From: Omphiscola glabra
Lineage: Eukaryota; Mollusca; Gastropoda; Lymnaeidae
Length of the DNA: 64,000 nt
Reading direction: 5' to 3'
Assembly (NCBI GenBank): GCA_964017045.1
Contig: OZ024797.1
Span: 16,636,863-16,700,862, forward strand
A program made the translations under genes and the position numbers. The notes below the pieces were generated by a model that saw only the letters and a program-made list of their open reading frames with translations, was not told the DNA's origin and did not search any database. The first letter of the stretch is position 1. Each line of letters begins with the position of its first letter. Positions 45,850 to 57,472 of the stretch are shown here, piece after piece.

Positions 45850-47180
45850 TCTTCCACATCCACGATAAAAACTCTGCAATAGGCCGAAAATGCTGCACCT
45901 CCATAAATGTAAAAAGACAAAGACCCCGGGTTGGAATGCCCTTTCCTTTCCACCCTCCTTTCCTACGCCAATGACCACTCGAAAATCTGAAATCCCCCAC
46001 GCCCCCATCGGAGCAACATGTCTGCAAGAAACACTGCGGACAATGCCCAGGTCTCGTGATTTCTGTACCACTAGGCTCTGTTGGTGATGACCGGGTTTCC
46101 ACAAGGGATCGCTTTAGATCGGTAGTGGAATGGTCTGGCCACCCAGGTAAAACTTTCCTACAAGTGGTAGTTAAGCTATGCCCGTCACCCAAATATGTCA
46201 TTAGCAGGTTAGGTTGTTTCTGGTCCGACTGGGTGGCGCTTGTTTTCACCAGAGCGTTTGCTCCTTTGTCCTCCATTGTGTCTTCAGACTCATTGAAAGG
46301 GACACTTGCCTCCATTTGCCTAGATGTCGTCTACAGAATGGCACTGACACTTTTTAAAGTCCAACGAGCACTTTCCATTGGTTTCAAGATCTAACCGCGA
46401 GTCAGTAAAGATCTCAATAGTCTGGAAACTATGTCTTTTAGCTGATCGGCAGCACACTTGTTTCATTGCCATGAGTAGGCCTATTGCTTTGATCTCAGAA
46501 TCGAAATTGTTCCTTTATGCCCCAATAGACCCTGAAATCTCCTCTGCCGGTATTGTATCAGTGCAGCCGTGGACAGATATTTTTTCATTTGTAAAACACG
46601 AGCCCTCTGTGAAGAACCACCGAATCTGTGAATGCCTTGATTTTTCTCGAAGCTACCTGTTGCGGCAGATGCATAGGACTGTTGTTCTGGCTCCCCACGT
46701 CTATCATCGTCAAACCTCTTTCAAGCCAGTTAAAGTTCTCGTAAAGAATTCACGCCTTAGTTTCCTGCTTCTTTCAGGTATGACATGTTTACTTTCCAGT
46801 GCTTAGACGCTTCCATAAAGTAAAAGAGTGTCACTTAAGCCTTGTCCACTTTACCCAGCAGTCTTGTCGTTGCAAGCAGGGTTCTGTCCTATCAAACCTT
46901 TCAAATCTTTTCACCGTGGTCAATATGGTATTATCTCGCCTGATAGCGAGGTGTTTCACTTCTGTCAAGATTTCAACGGCAGCGGTGGCTCATATCGCCC
47001 TGCAAACAGAACGATGAGCAAGGTTCCTAAGTCTCCAAGGCTGTTCTAGTTCAACCCACATAGCGTGTATTGGTAGGTTGTAGATCATGATTCCTTTCAC
47101 GCTTCCCTGATAAAGAGCTCTGAGAAGTTCTGCTTCATCATAAAATATATTGGTTCCTTATTCCATTGCAGTAGATCTTC
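45850..47180 (-). pseudogene. LINE reverse transcriptase/RNase H relic
   Basis: Read on the minus strand in shifting frames, fragments follow the order of a LINE C-terminus: LLRALYQGSVKGIM near 47120 (reverse transcriptase thumb), LAIRRDNTILTTVKRF near 46940, an RNase H-like IEIFTDSR near 46410 and KGANALVKT near 46260, then ITRPGHCPQCFLQTC near 46050. The spacing matches elements that carry RT followed by RNase H. Several stops and frameshifts interrupt it, and the front half (endonuclease and RT core) is missing. This is an old 5'-truncated copy. Confidence 0.65.
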
Positions 47181-47264
47181 AGAACTGTATCGTGCTTCGG
47201 TGCATTCCTTCCATTACCAAAGGGATTCATATTAACTCATTATGTATAATGAATCATACTAACT

Positions 47265-47460
47265 CAGGTCTGCACAACATACGGCCCGCGGGTCACATGC
47301 GGCCCGCCAGAACCCACTTTGCGCCCCTCGAAGTAATGAAATATTCTTTAATCTTCTTATTTTTGTAATAGCTTTCCCTCCTGTCCTATTTTCTTTTGGC
47401 CAGCACAAGTTTTTTATTAAGTATTACGGCCCGCCTTACATTTTGAGTTGTTTAGGCCTG
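47265..47460. mobile_element. 196-bp hAT-like element (cggcccgcggg type)
   Basis: The left end caggtctgcacaacatacgg pairs imperfectly with the right end ttgtttaggcctg (10 of 13). Flanking 8-mers tactaact and tacttagt match at 6 of 8. Subterminal acggcccgcgggtcacatgc is the pattern common at hAT (Charlie-like) ends. Confidence 0.65.
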
Positions 47461-48135
47461 TACTTAGTTATGTAAAATATATCATACTAACTCATGTATA
47501 ATGTATACCCCTACATTTAATGGTTGATACTTAATGGTATTGATCAACAAAGCCATGTAATGACTTGACCTTAATTGATTTATTTTCTCTATTTGGTTTC
47601 ATTATTGTGTTGCCAGACCTTTCACTTATTCAGTTAATGTGCCATTTAATTTAAATTTATTTTGGACTTTGGAGTTCAAGGGCAACTTGCATTACAGAAT
47701 TCATTAGTTTTGAAATAGGCCTAAATAATGATCTAAATTATATTTCATGTAGAGAAGAAGTAGCAAATTTAAATTGTTCTTTATTTAAGTACCTCAATAG
47801 TCATTAAAACTAGGGGGGTGGGGGGTGATTTACACATTATTTTTTCACATTCCTCGTTACCAGTACCATATCTAAAATTATAAGGGAAGACAAAGTATTT
47901 TAAATGTATATGTCAAATTTCAAACTTTTTATACCTTCTTAAAGGTTGTTGATACACTTAAAGTTAAATATTTTGCATCTTGAGACCTGGCACAGATCAA
48001 TGGAATAAGATCTGCAAAATATAATCCTGATTCTGAGGAAAATCCAAAGAGGCAGTTAATATACAGAAGCATAGTCTCTTGGCAGTTTCCAGTATGAGGA
48101 ATTCATGAATGAAATGTTAACTCAACATCATCATC

Positions 48136-48305
48136 ATGTCCCTTAGTCCTTGGACCGTTGGGGCGCCACAGATGACATGAAAGGTATCCTTCTCCATTCC
48201 TCTCGGTGTTCTGCACTACGCATAGCATTGCCTAGTTTTAATCCCGTCCACTCTTTGATGTTATCTTACCATCTTTGTCTCTGTCTTCCTTTTCTTCTTC
48301 TTCCT
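48136..48305 (-). pseudogene. LINE C-terminal tail remnant
   Basis: The minus strand encodes RKGRQRQRW, a stop, then DNIKEWTGLKLGNAMRSAEH and REEWRRIPFMSSVAPQRSKD before a stop and a CATCATCATC-type repeat. This RW...DNIKEWTG...REEWR...PQR block is the characteristic extreme C-terminus of a class of metazoan LINE endonuclease/reverse transcriptases. Only the last 55 or so codons remain. Confidence 0.65.
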
Positions 48306-49103
48306 TTAGTTACATATTTACTTTTATTTACCCACACCCTGTGTATGGGATGATTTTTATTTTCTGACCAAATGCATTAGTTTTCTGTGTAAGTTAATTA
48401 TGTAGTTTCTCAAAATATAATGCCAGTTAGGCTCAAGTTTAAGATGAAATGAAAATTGATAATGAGCAAAATGTAATCATAAACTTTGTGAGTTTTTAAG
48501 TCAACTGAAAGCTGTTGAGTGAACAAAAAAATTAAGATACAGCATTTCAACTGTGTGTTGCAGAAGACTCATACGTGTATCACAAGGTTTTGATATAAAG
48601 AAATATAAATTGATGTTTGATGCAATTTTTTATTTACAAAGTAAGGTGTGACCTGTAATTTAAACCATTTAATCTAATAGAAGTAATTTGCATGGATGAC
48701 GCTCCTCAAAGAGAAGAGAGATTTAAATACAGATACTTAAATGATGTGTTTCAGAATAAGTTACTAAATACAGTTGCTTTGTAAAGACAAACTGAAAACT
48801 ATTTCATTTTCGAGGTATCATAAACTGAATGATTGACATTTTATGAAAAGCATTATTGATACGGTTAATGCAGATAAAAACTAATTTTAATTAGGTTTCA
48901 ATAAAAAATCTCTTAAATATGTTCTTAGGGAAATGATGTGTTTTTCTTGCAAAACCTGCATTATGTGACTTGCTCACCCCTCACTCATCGTTAACTACAT
49001 CCCCACAAAATAATATGTGCAGAAAATATTATTTTTAAAATATTTCAACAAAACACGATATAGTAACAATTATTTCTTCATTAAAATTTGGATAATGCAT
49101 AAA
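48306..49103. other. Intergenic, 3' flank of MRPL14
   Basis: AT-rich with no exon seen. The MRPL14 3' UTR should lie at its right end. Confidence 0.45.
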
Positions 49104-50915
49104 CTAAACAAATTTGGTGGCCAGAGACAAAATTTTGGTGAGGTCTCCGCCTTTCCCTCTCAGCGCTGATGGAATTGGTACCATAATCCTGTTGCCCAAA
49201 GGGCTGCCGTTGTCATCAACTAAAACAATGTTGTTTGTGTCCATTCTAGGGACATTGGGGTACTGCTTCTGTTTCAAGCCAACTATATAGGCTCGTTTCA
49301 TCTCTCCTTTTACTGTTACCAGAACTTTGTCTCCTAACATGCCAACCTGGGGAGAAATGTAGATATAAACTTTGGTATTTCTGAGAAGCTGTAAACTGTA
49401 CGTGTATGTTAGGATGTGTCACATAAATACACATCATTATCATACAATATTTCAATATTGTTTTCTTATTTATAAAAATTCAGAAAGACATTTAAATTTT
49501 AAAAAAAGTCTTCTTATAATAAAAAATTGAGATTGATAATATATTGCATTGTATATTACATTCCTATTGCTATTACTTTGTGTCATTTACAGAAGGTTAT
49601 TTTGCTGGTGATGTGGCACAGTAGTAACAATGTCTGTCTTGAAAAATGGGGGTAGTAGCTTTAAATTCAACTGGGGCCATCCCCAGCAAAGGATAAAATG
49701 CCCAGGTGGATTAGACTCAAACATAACTTGCTCACATTTGCTATTGTGAAATTCTTACCAGCTTCTAAAAAAAATCCAGAACAGCAAAAGAAACAAAGAA
49801 AATAATTCTTATACTAACACTGCTGTAACAATGTCATCACTCTAAAATACATTAAATTTATGCTGTAATCTCCTCATAGTGTAGCAATACTAAGTCAGTT
49901 ACTTTGTGATATCTTACATTTTATGATCTATTTTTGAAACAATTTGACTTAATACAAAGCTATTAAGAAAGAGATGAAAAGAACAAGGTTTCAGAATAAG
50001 CTAATATATCGAGTATCTGTATCGAAATGTAGGAATTGAGACACACTGTTCAGAAGAAGTGACAGAGACAGTAATTATGACATACCTCTTTTGCATTGTA
50101 TACGTAAATGACACGAGGTGGTTTCCCTATTTGAGCAGCAGCTTTCCCTATTGCACTATTATCTACTATTCTCATTCTAGCCATTTTCCGTATTTCATAT
50201 AATTTTTGTGAAGTGCTGAAAACAAACAATGCAAAAAAAGTAATGACTTTTTAATGAAAAGTTTAAATGATCGCAAAAATTGATTAATATTGCTATTAAG
50301 ACTAAAGTCAAGAAGAATAACTGAGATGAATAAGATTTGAAATCTTTCATTCAATTCTGACATTATTTAACAGTGGAAGGATTATGAGAAACACAATTGA
50401 AACATTAAAATATAATTCACTCCGCAAGAAATAGATGACTTGTTTTGTTTTTTTTCAATCATGATGAATAATTGAGTGGTCGCTTCAAAATAATCATCAT
50501 CTATCTGAAGATACTGGTGCAGATAACAACAATCTTAAGTTAGCCTAAAAGTAACTTCACATCTTTCTTTGTGCCAAAAAATTATCATAATATAAATCAA
50601 CAAAATAATGGAACTTTCTGCTTCAAGGATAGTCTACAATGAGGGCACTTTTTTTGCCCTGGAGTTAGCCCCCTTTTCAGTAAAACTCTGGCAATTATAA
50701 ACATCAGGAAACACTAAACCGAGTCTGTGGTTGGTAAAAATTAATTTTTCATTAAAGAGACCAAACAATGATTTGGTGTGTATCATTGTTTTTTAGTTAA
50801 TCAATGCAAATAAAAAAATAGAAAGTTGGGAATAGTTTTACCTGAAGTAGCATGATGTAATCCTTGCCATGGAAGGTGCGAGTGAACAAACAGCTGGGTA
50901 CATTGTCAGCGCCAT
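49104..50915 (-). CDS. MRPL14: Mitochondrial large ribosomal subunit protein uL14m
   Basis: Three minus-strand exons: 50915-50842 (ATG), 50215-50086 and 49346-49104 (TAG). They have GT-AG sites and consistent phase, giving 148 residues, about the length of animal MRPL14. The N-terminus (MALTMYPAVCSLAPSMARIT) is uncharged or basic with Ser/Thr and suits a mitochondrial presequence. The uL14 core follows: MARMRIVDNSAIG, GKPPRVIYVYNAKEVG, GDKVLVTVKGEMKRAYIVG, then RMDTNNIVLVDDNGSPLGNR and the terminal PIPSALRGKGGDLTKILSLA. The protein binds 23S-type rRNA at the subunit interface of the mitoribosome. Intron 2 carries a degraded tRNA-type SINE. I see no sign of pseudogenisation. Confidence 0.96.
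49604..49790 (+). mobile_element. Degraded tRNA-derived SINE
   Basis: gtggcacagtagtaacaatg resembles a tRNA A box region (TGGCnnAGTnGT). About 35 nt further, tagctttaaattcaactgg occupies the place of a B box, with mutations. An A-rich stretch ends the element near 49775. It lies in intron 2 of MRPL14. Confidence 0.45.
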
Positions 50916-51004
50916 CACAACTGCAGACAAATTCAAATATAATATGTGCTATTACTATTATTCAATAAAAAACAGCAGGGCTTCCCCAAGGTCAGGCCAA
51001 ACTC

Positions 51005-51130
51005 CTTATCCAAATTCAAAGAGCATCAGATAGGATTAAAAATTACCTTATCCAAATTCAAAGAGCATCATATAGGATTAAAAATTACCTTATCCAAATT
51101 CAAAGAGCATCTTAGAGGATTAGAGATTAA
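51005..51130. repeat. 42-bp tandem repeat, 3 copies
   Basis: Units of cttatccaaattcaaagagc followed by atcatataggattaaaaatt, just upstream of MRPL14 exon 1 on its strand. Confidence 0.9.
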
Positions 51131-51794
51131 AAGACCAAGAAAGGTGTATCCATAAATTAATATGAAACCAATTTGTACAAAACCAAATTGTATGAAGGAA
51201 TGTTGTCCAATGAAATTAAAAACACAAGAATAAAAATTATTAAAAATGTTACTCTTGTTTTCCATTTCTCCCTCACAAATTCTCTTTAAAAAAAAACATT
51301 TGTTTAAAAACAAGATCTCTGTCTAAAACTTTGATTTTAAACAATTTTACATTCGAAGAAACTTTTATTTGAAGTATTTGAACTAACTCAGTTTCATACA
51401 TATCTCTGGTAAACTCAGGAAGGACATACCAACTTCTTCTCTGCCTTTAACCAGTATGAATGTATAATTGGTTGTACTAGAAAAACATATCACAGTTTTA
51501 AATACTAAAAAATACTTGTACTGTGTATTATCATATCCATTGATTTTTCCTATAGTTGGGAGGTATTGTTGGGGGTGGGGTGGTTGTTTCTTTGCAGAAT
51601 TTATATGCAAATACATTTATGCTAAAATGATACTGAAATTATGACAGTCCATAAATAGCCTATTCATACATCTAATATTACTAATAAAGATAACTGTAAC
51701 CTAAAAATGTGAAATCCATAATTTCTAATTATTTTAACAAGCTACAAAATATCACTGAAAATTTTCATTGTTGTTCATCAGTCGGGAGTCGATC
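51131..51794. other. Intergenic, nothing recognised
   Basis: AT-rich. ORFs on the minus strand are low complexity, without domain features. Confidence 0.45.
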
Positions 51795-52031
51795 ATGACC
51801 ACTTTAATCATCAGATTTATGCCAGTTCTGTCTGTGGGTGCGCAGATGGCTAATGAGGCTGATTCTGGCACAAAATTTTCCTTTGCAGTAGGTGCAAGGG
51901 AATGATGGGGCATATCCAGGAGCAGAGTCAGACCAGGCCTTCCTGGCATGTCTCTTGCGCTCTGCAGCCGCTGTTCTGCCAACTTCATGTTGTTTCATAA
52001 TTATCATCATACAGTTGCAATGAGTAGACAC
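51795..52031 (-). pseudogene. LINE-type C2H2 zinc-finger tail remnant
   Basis: The minus strand reads GRTAAAERKRHARKAW, then CTYCKGKFCARISLISHLRT and HRQNWHKSDD before a stop. The CxxC...ISLISHLRTH finger preceded by a basic AERKRxARK stretch is the C-terminal finger module attached to many molluscan and other metazoan LINE reverse transcriptases. No RT domain lies upstream on this strand, so this is a 5'-truncated relic rather than a transcription factor gene. Confidence 0.62.
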
Positions 52032-52689
52032 ACTAGATATCGCAACAGTAATAGTGACAACATTGAAAATTTAACTATTTTGCATAATTAATATAGGGTT
52101 GGCCCCTTTTACACTACATCTTCAGTACAGTGAGTAATACAGACTGAGACTACAGATAGTAGATCAACACTACCTTGAGTCTGTAGCGGTAATACAGAAA
52201 TATGAGTCATATTCATAGATGATAATATCTGTCTCATCTGATTAATCTTATTTGACTTTGAGTCAACTTTTGACTATCACTGACTAGCATAGTCTAAGTC
52301 TTAATTATTTCATGGTTTAACATGACATTAGACTTGAAACAATACTGGTTAGTCATCACTCATTGTAGGTAAGCTACTTTTGTAAATTAAGGGCGAGTAC
52401 AACTAAATTTGTATTGGTAATCATATTTGGAACAGAGCAATCCAAGTTTTTAAATTTTGTTATAAGACTTATTTCACTGATAATTGCTATGTGTAAAATT
52501 TGCTACCCAAGTTTAATTTTTTCACTTTAGAGGATATCTTTGATTACATGATACATTTTTTTGGAGTTGCACTGGTGATCTTCAATAACTAATCATTCTT
52601 TTTAGGCTACAACCTCTCTCCAAAAGTTAAATTTCAATCCCTGTCCACTGATAAGGGCGGAGTTGCCATCCTTAAAATCGCCACTTACA

Positions 52690-53070
52690 CAATGGCAGAA
52701 GTCGTCAATACTTATAATAATCTTCAATTGTTACCACTATTAACATCAAAATATTTGATAATTTGTGTTTTATACTGAAAAAAGGCATTTAAAAAAGAAT
52801 ATTTTAATTTGAGGTTTAAAAACCCGTCAGAGTCCATATTATAAATCATCATAATTTCTTGTGTGCACACATTGTCACGGGCAACCATTCACAGTCACTT
52901 TATGTGGCTAAACTAATTTTAAATTAAAATAGTATTATTCTCAGGGTTTCATTCATAACTTTGAAGGCCAGTCTGCAATTTTAACCATTTGTCAGGAAAA
53001 GCTTTAATTAATTATTCATGTGCTTAAGTTGAAAGTCAAAAATAAGTAGTCCTTTTTGGTGATGGGAAGC
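52690..53070. repeat. Dispersed repeat copy 2
   Basis: Same-orientation relative of 38457-38960. Matching segments include atcaaaatatttgataattt, attttaatttgaggttt, caaccattcacag and tttaattaattattcatg. It carries indels throughout, indicating an old family. Confidence 0.7.
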
Positions 53071-55080
53071 ATTGCCTTACATTACTTACATAGAATATAT
53101 ATAATGGACACTGCCCTCAGACTTAGTAAACAGAATAGCCACATGGTGTATATTCAATTTACTGGTAATACATAGATATTTACGATTTACTTATAATTGC
53201 ATAATATTATTAACATTATTTTTAATAAGTTATTTTAACATAGCATTAATCCTGAAATAAAAGTTGTATCAAATTATCATTAAAATACAATAAAATCTAA
53301 CTAATATTTAATGTAGTAAGAGTAAATTAATTTAATGTAGTCTACAACCAATAGCTTCTAGATTTCTAGAGAGCTATTGGTAGTCCAGCAAATCAAATCA
53401 AACCAAAATCTGAGCTTTAAAAATCCGTTTTCAATGACGGTGGCCAAGTATTGCTCCGTTCATTTATTACTAGCTCGTACTAGTGACAACCACTCAGCAT
53501 TAATTATAACATCTACAGTACTGTTTTAACACTGTCTTCTGCAGCCCTCCTCATGCATTGATTTGGCTATATCGCTATATAATTATAATATAGACCTAAT
53601 ATAGATAGATGTATGATACTGGGGGGGAAGGGGATCATAGTATGAAAAAATGATACCCAGCTTCTTTTTTGCCAAGGCCAAAGTAATATGTGCAGTAAAA
53701 ATAAAATCCAGCTGACTGCCAGCTGTAAATTTTGTGTCTGCTAATTATAATGATTGAAATTATAAATTAAAATTAATATAGTATATTTATATAGAACTAA
53801 AATGTCTATAATTACCATTAGAATAGTTTTACTGCATACAAAGTGTGCATATTAAAAAAAATCTTGTTACTTTAGTTAAATGAAACTGTATTATACTGTT
53901 TAATAACGTGATAAGACTTAATTGTAAAGATGACAAAATAAGCTTAGGCCAATCTTTGTTTTGGAACATGGTCACGTGACCCCCCCCCCCCCATGCCCCC
54001 TGATTTTCTGTTGGGAGATAGTAATAGGCCTACTGAGTATTATTTACACAAATGAGCCCTTGTTAACTTATAAAGGCATTGATGTTCTTATGTCAATGTA
54101 CAATTTAAAAATTTCATTCATTGGGTATATTGTGCATCTATAACTTTAAAACACAAATTAATTTCTATTTACTTATTTACTATTTATTTTTTAATACTAT
54201 GCAGAATCAATGTTTGAAACTGCTCAGAATCCAATGAAAACATAAACCGCAATACATAAAATAAAATATAAACAAAGTAAAAATAAATACAAGTGTATTT
54301 ATTATGTCCGAAAATCCGATTGGAGAGAATTTATGAGACATGACACAAAAAATAAATGTTGTTGAAACTTGTTGGCACCCCATTTTTTTGGCAACACAAG
54401 TCATAAGAGTAATTTCATTGATGTACCGGCACCGGTAATTAAACAAAATAATTTAATAATGACAACCAATACTTAGATCATAAACTAAACTTAGTCAATT
54501 TCAATTACTCAATACCTGCACTACATTTATCTATCACTATCAGCAATTGGTAGTTTTTATTTTAGTAAACTACCAATACTAATAATCGCCTAGAAGAGAG
54601 TGGTACAAAATGAAAACAAGTGTCAAAACTAAGCTAATCAATCACTGCAGACTACGTTAATAAATTATAAATAAAAACTGCAGAAAGCAAACAAGGCAAA
54701 GGTGGGTCCGGTAAACTTATTGATTATTGTCGTACCTGAAGTTTGTTATTTACCAAATATCATGTCAACCTTCAAAACGAAACAGGAAGTCGATAATTTT
54801 ATAATTTTACTTTTTATCATAAAATTTGTAACTTGAATTACCTTTTTGAAAGGTCTTTGTTTGTTAATTAACGATTTCTTTTTTTTTTTTCGCTTTAAAA
54901 TATTCTTTGAAAATATTTCAACAAAATAAATTGTTCATATTATTCTATAGATAATCTTAGCAAAAAATGATTTATATGATGCTTTTAAAGTAGTTTACTA
55001 ATTATTTATCCGCCAAATAAACTTGTTCTTGAAATGTTTACGAAAAAAATATATGATTTTTGGCGCATCCTCTGCAGCGA
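53071..55080. other. Intergenic, nothing recognised
   Basis: AT-rich and without recognised exons. A C tract lies at 53981-53993. A fragment of the dispersed repeat (gagctttaaaaatccg) is at 53413. Confidence 0.45.
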
Positions 55081-55096
55081 AGTGAAAGTGAAACTT
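55081..55096. promoter_or_regulatory. IRF/ISRE-like motif
   Basis: agtgaaagtgaaactt matches the GAAAnnGAAACT pattern of interferon-regulatory-factor binding sites. No promoter or gene start could be tied to it, so the match may be coincidental in AT-rich DNA. Confidence 0.25.
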
Positions 55097-56090
55097 CGAC
55101 TGAAATGCAAAATCGACAATAATTTAATCAAAGGTAGCACCATATGCGGCATAGACATAGTAGTTTAAGTCGGGGTACCTAAGTCGGTTCTTACTCAAAA
55201 TGAATATATATCTACTACTATTAAATACTTACTTACTTACTTTGTGAATTTAAATAATAAATATTCTATCATTAGACTGCAGTATAGTTGAGTATAGTAA
55301 GTTAAGTAAATAAGTGACGTTCGCGTTCGGACAGTCAGGGTAGTTTAATTAATAAAATAAAGTTTAAGTCAATTTAAGTGTCTCAGGCAGTGTTTAGTGT
55401 CACTTCTTAGTATAAGTCAATAAATAAATTAAATAGTTTTAATTTTTTCTTAGTAGTTTAATTAATTAATTATTATATTTTATATGATTATAATTATGGC
55501 CCCAATTTCATTTTAAATTTTAAGGCAATGCATTGAAATTTAAGGAGTTATAAAATATGATGTCTCTCTATTTTGAAAGTTTCACCTCACCCCCACAGGA
55601 TTTAATAGACATGACAGACAATTCAATAGTACAACAGTGAACAGAGGCAGAAGAATTTCTCTTCATTACCTCGCAGTTTTGTATGTGCTACTTAACTACT
55701 TAGGCTACTATGTTTAAAATTTGCTACAATGGCATAGTAATAATTTAATAATACTTAATAATATAGTCCGAAGCAAGTACTTAGTCTTATAGGCCTTATG
55801 GCCTTATGTCTTTTTGAAAAATGCAAATATTCAAATATGACGATCTGATTGATCCAGCATATAATTCCAGGGTATTTTGTCAGCCCCTCACTTAGCATTA
55901 AACTTTAAAGAAACTCTCCCCCCACCACCCCTTTCAACTTTCTTTTTTTTTTTTTAAAATTAGATTTACTCTTACCCTCAACTCGGGGTTTCAAGATGGA
56001 ATAAAACCCAACTTTTTTTTTTAAAGGATACAATATACAGTCTTACTGACTACTGCCTTAATTAAAATATATGCCTTCTTACTTCTTATA
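55097..56090. other. Intergenic, nothing recognised
   Basis: AT-rich with taa/tta-rich stretches. A C-rich tract lies at 55916-55930. No exons seen. Confidence 0.45.
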
Positions 56091-56901
56091 GGGGCTATCC
56101 ATAAATGACATCACTCGTCTAAAAGAGGGAGGGGAGTCACATTTTTGTGGTGACAATGTGTGAGTAACAAGGGGAAGTGGGGGCTTAAGCAATGTGACGT
56201 CACATGAAAAGATGAATATTTTCGTAAAGAATTGCACTTAATAACCTTAATTTATAGACATTTTAAACTGTACTTTTTTATAACAATAACATATTTTTAA
56301 ACTAACGATCACTGAGAGAATCAGTACAGCTATGCGAGGTCCGAAAAATGGCCTCCGATCAAGTTACAAGCCACCACTGAGGAGGAGAAAATGGGTGTAG
56401 TGACATTGAAAGTTGAGAGAATTTACGTCAAAATGTGGAGACAGGAATCATGGAATTAGGACTACCACATGTGAAATGGAATGGAACGGAAAAAAATGGT
56501 TAACGGGTGAGGGGGGTGAGCTTAGTAAATGCTCTAGGGCAGGGATTCTGCAGGCCCACTCCATTTTAAACATTCACCCCAAACCGTATAAATTATATTG
56601 TTAAAAAATATGAAAATAATTTAGTTATCGTAGTTATATTTCTTTAATTAACTTTTTATCAACAAGGAAAAAATTTACCAACACAATTAATGTGCAAACA
56701 AAATTCACGAGAAAAAAAAATACTGCTGCTAATAAAAAGGCATTTAAACAATTTAAACAGTAGTGGACACTGGGAAATTCTATAGGTGGGAGGGCGCAGA
56801 GATTTGTTACGTTATATTTGAGGGTTGGGGGGGTTCTAACTTTTTGTGGCGATGGGGGAGGGGGTTTAAAAATTTGCATAATGTCATTTATGGATGGCCC
56901 C
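56091..56901. mobile_element. 811-bp DNA element with ggggctatccataaatgaca ends
   Basis: The left end ggggctatccataaatgaca and the right end tgtcatttatggatggcccc are inverted with one mismatch. ATA flanks both sides. Ends of the form GGG(G)NNATCCATAAA are widespread in invertebrate DNA transposons. No transposase is recognisable inside, so it is non-autonomous. Confidence 0.75.
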
Positions 56902-57472
56902 ATACAACTAAGAAAATTGGGCCAGCTCTACTTTTAGAATAAAAAGTGTCATTAAATTTAGTAATGCTGTGGCGTAATATTAGTATAATACAGATAATAG
57001 CTCTTGGTATATTACTCAATGGCCTACCACAAATTAATTATTTATTTTAGAAAGTAAATATAAAAAAAGATTTCTTCTAAATCCTTGAAAAACTGTACTT
57101 AATCCTTTATGATATGGCTTTAGACTTTTCAAAATTCCTAAAACGAGCACAAAGTATGGGCGGGTAAACCGCACGGGCTGGCATGGATACTAGACAGAAT
57201 ATGTATAGTTTTGTATGGTAATTATATTATTATTACACTAATTTTAGCGTCTATATATAAATAAATGTATACAAAAATTGTGGTCTAAGTTAATCAATTC
57301 AATCCAATTTTACAAGCCTCCTAGTTCGTGGAGAACTGTGAGTTTTGATTACCTGAAATCTTAAATATTCATTTTATAAAAACATCTCATTTTTTATGGG
57401 TAATAGGTAGATTATATCATGATTATTAAAATTATTTTATATCATTAACATTACAAAATTTTTGTTTAAGCT
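56902..57472. other. Upstream region of MGME1
   Basis: AT-rich, with no distinct promoter motif recognised. The 5' UTR of MGME1 may include a separate exon within it. Confidence 0.4.

Noticed and set aside
46056..46806. Plus-strand ORFs of 112 and 142 codons
   Set aside because: They are antisense to the LINE RT/RNase H relic, whose motifs read on the minus strand.
51804..52031. Stand-alone C2H2 transcription factor gene
   Set aside because: A single finger with the SLISHLRTH form next to a basic AERKRxARK stretch is the tail module of LINE proteins, and no other fingers or exons accompany it.
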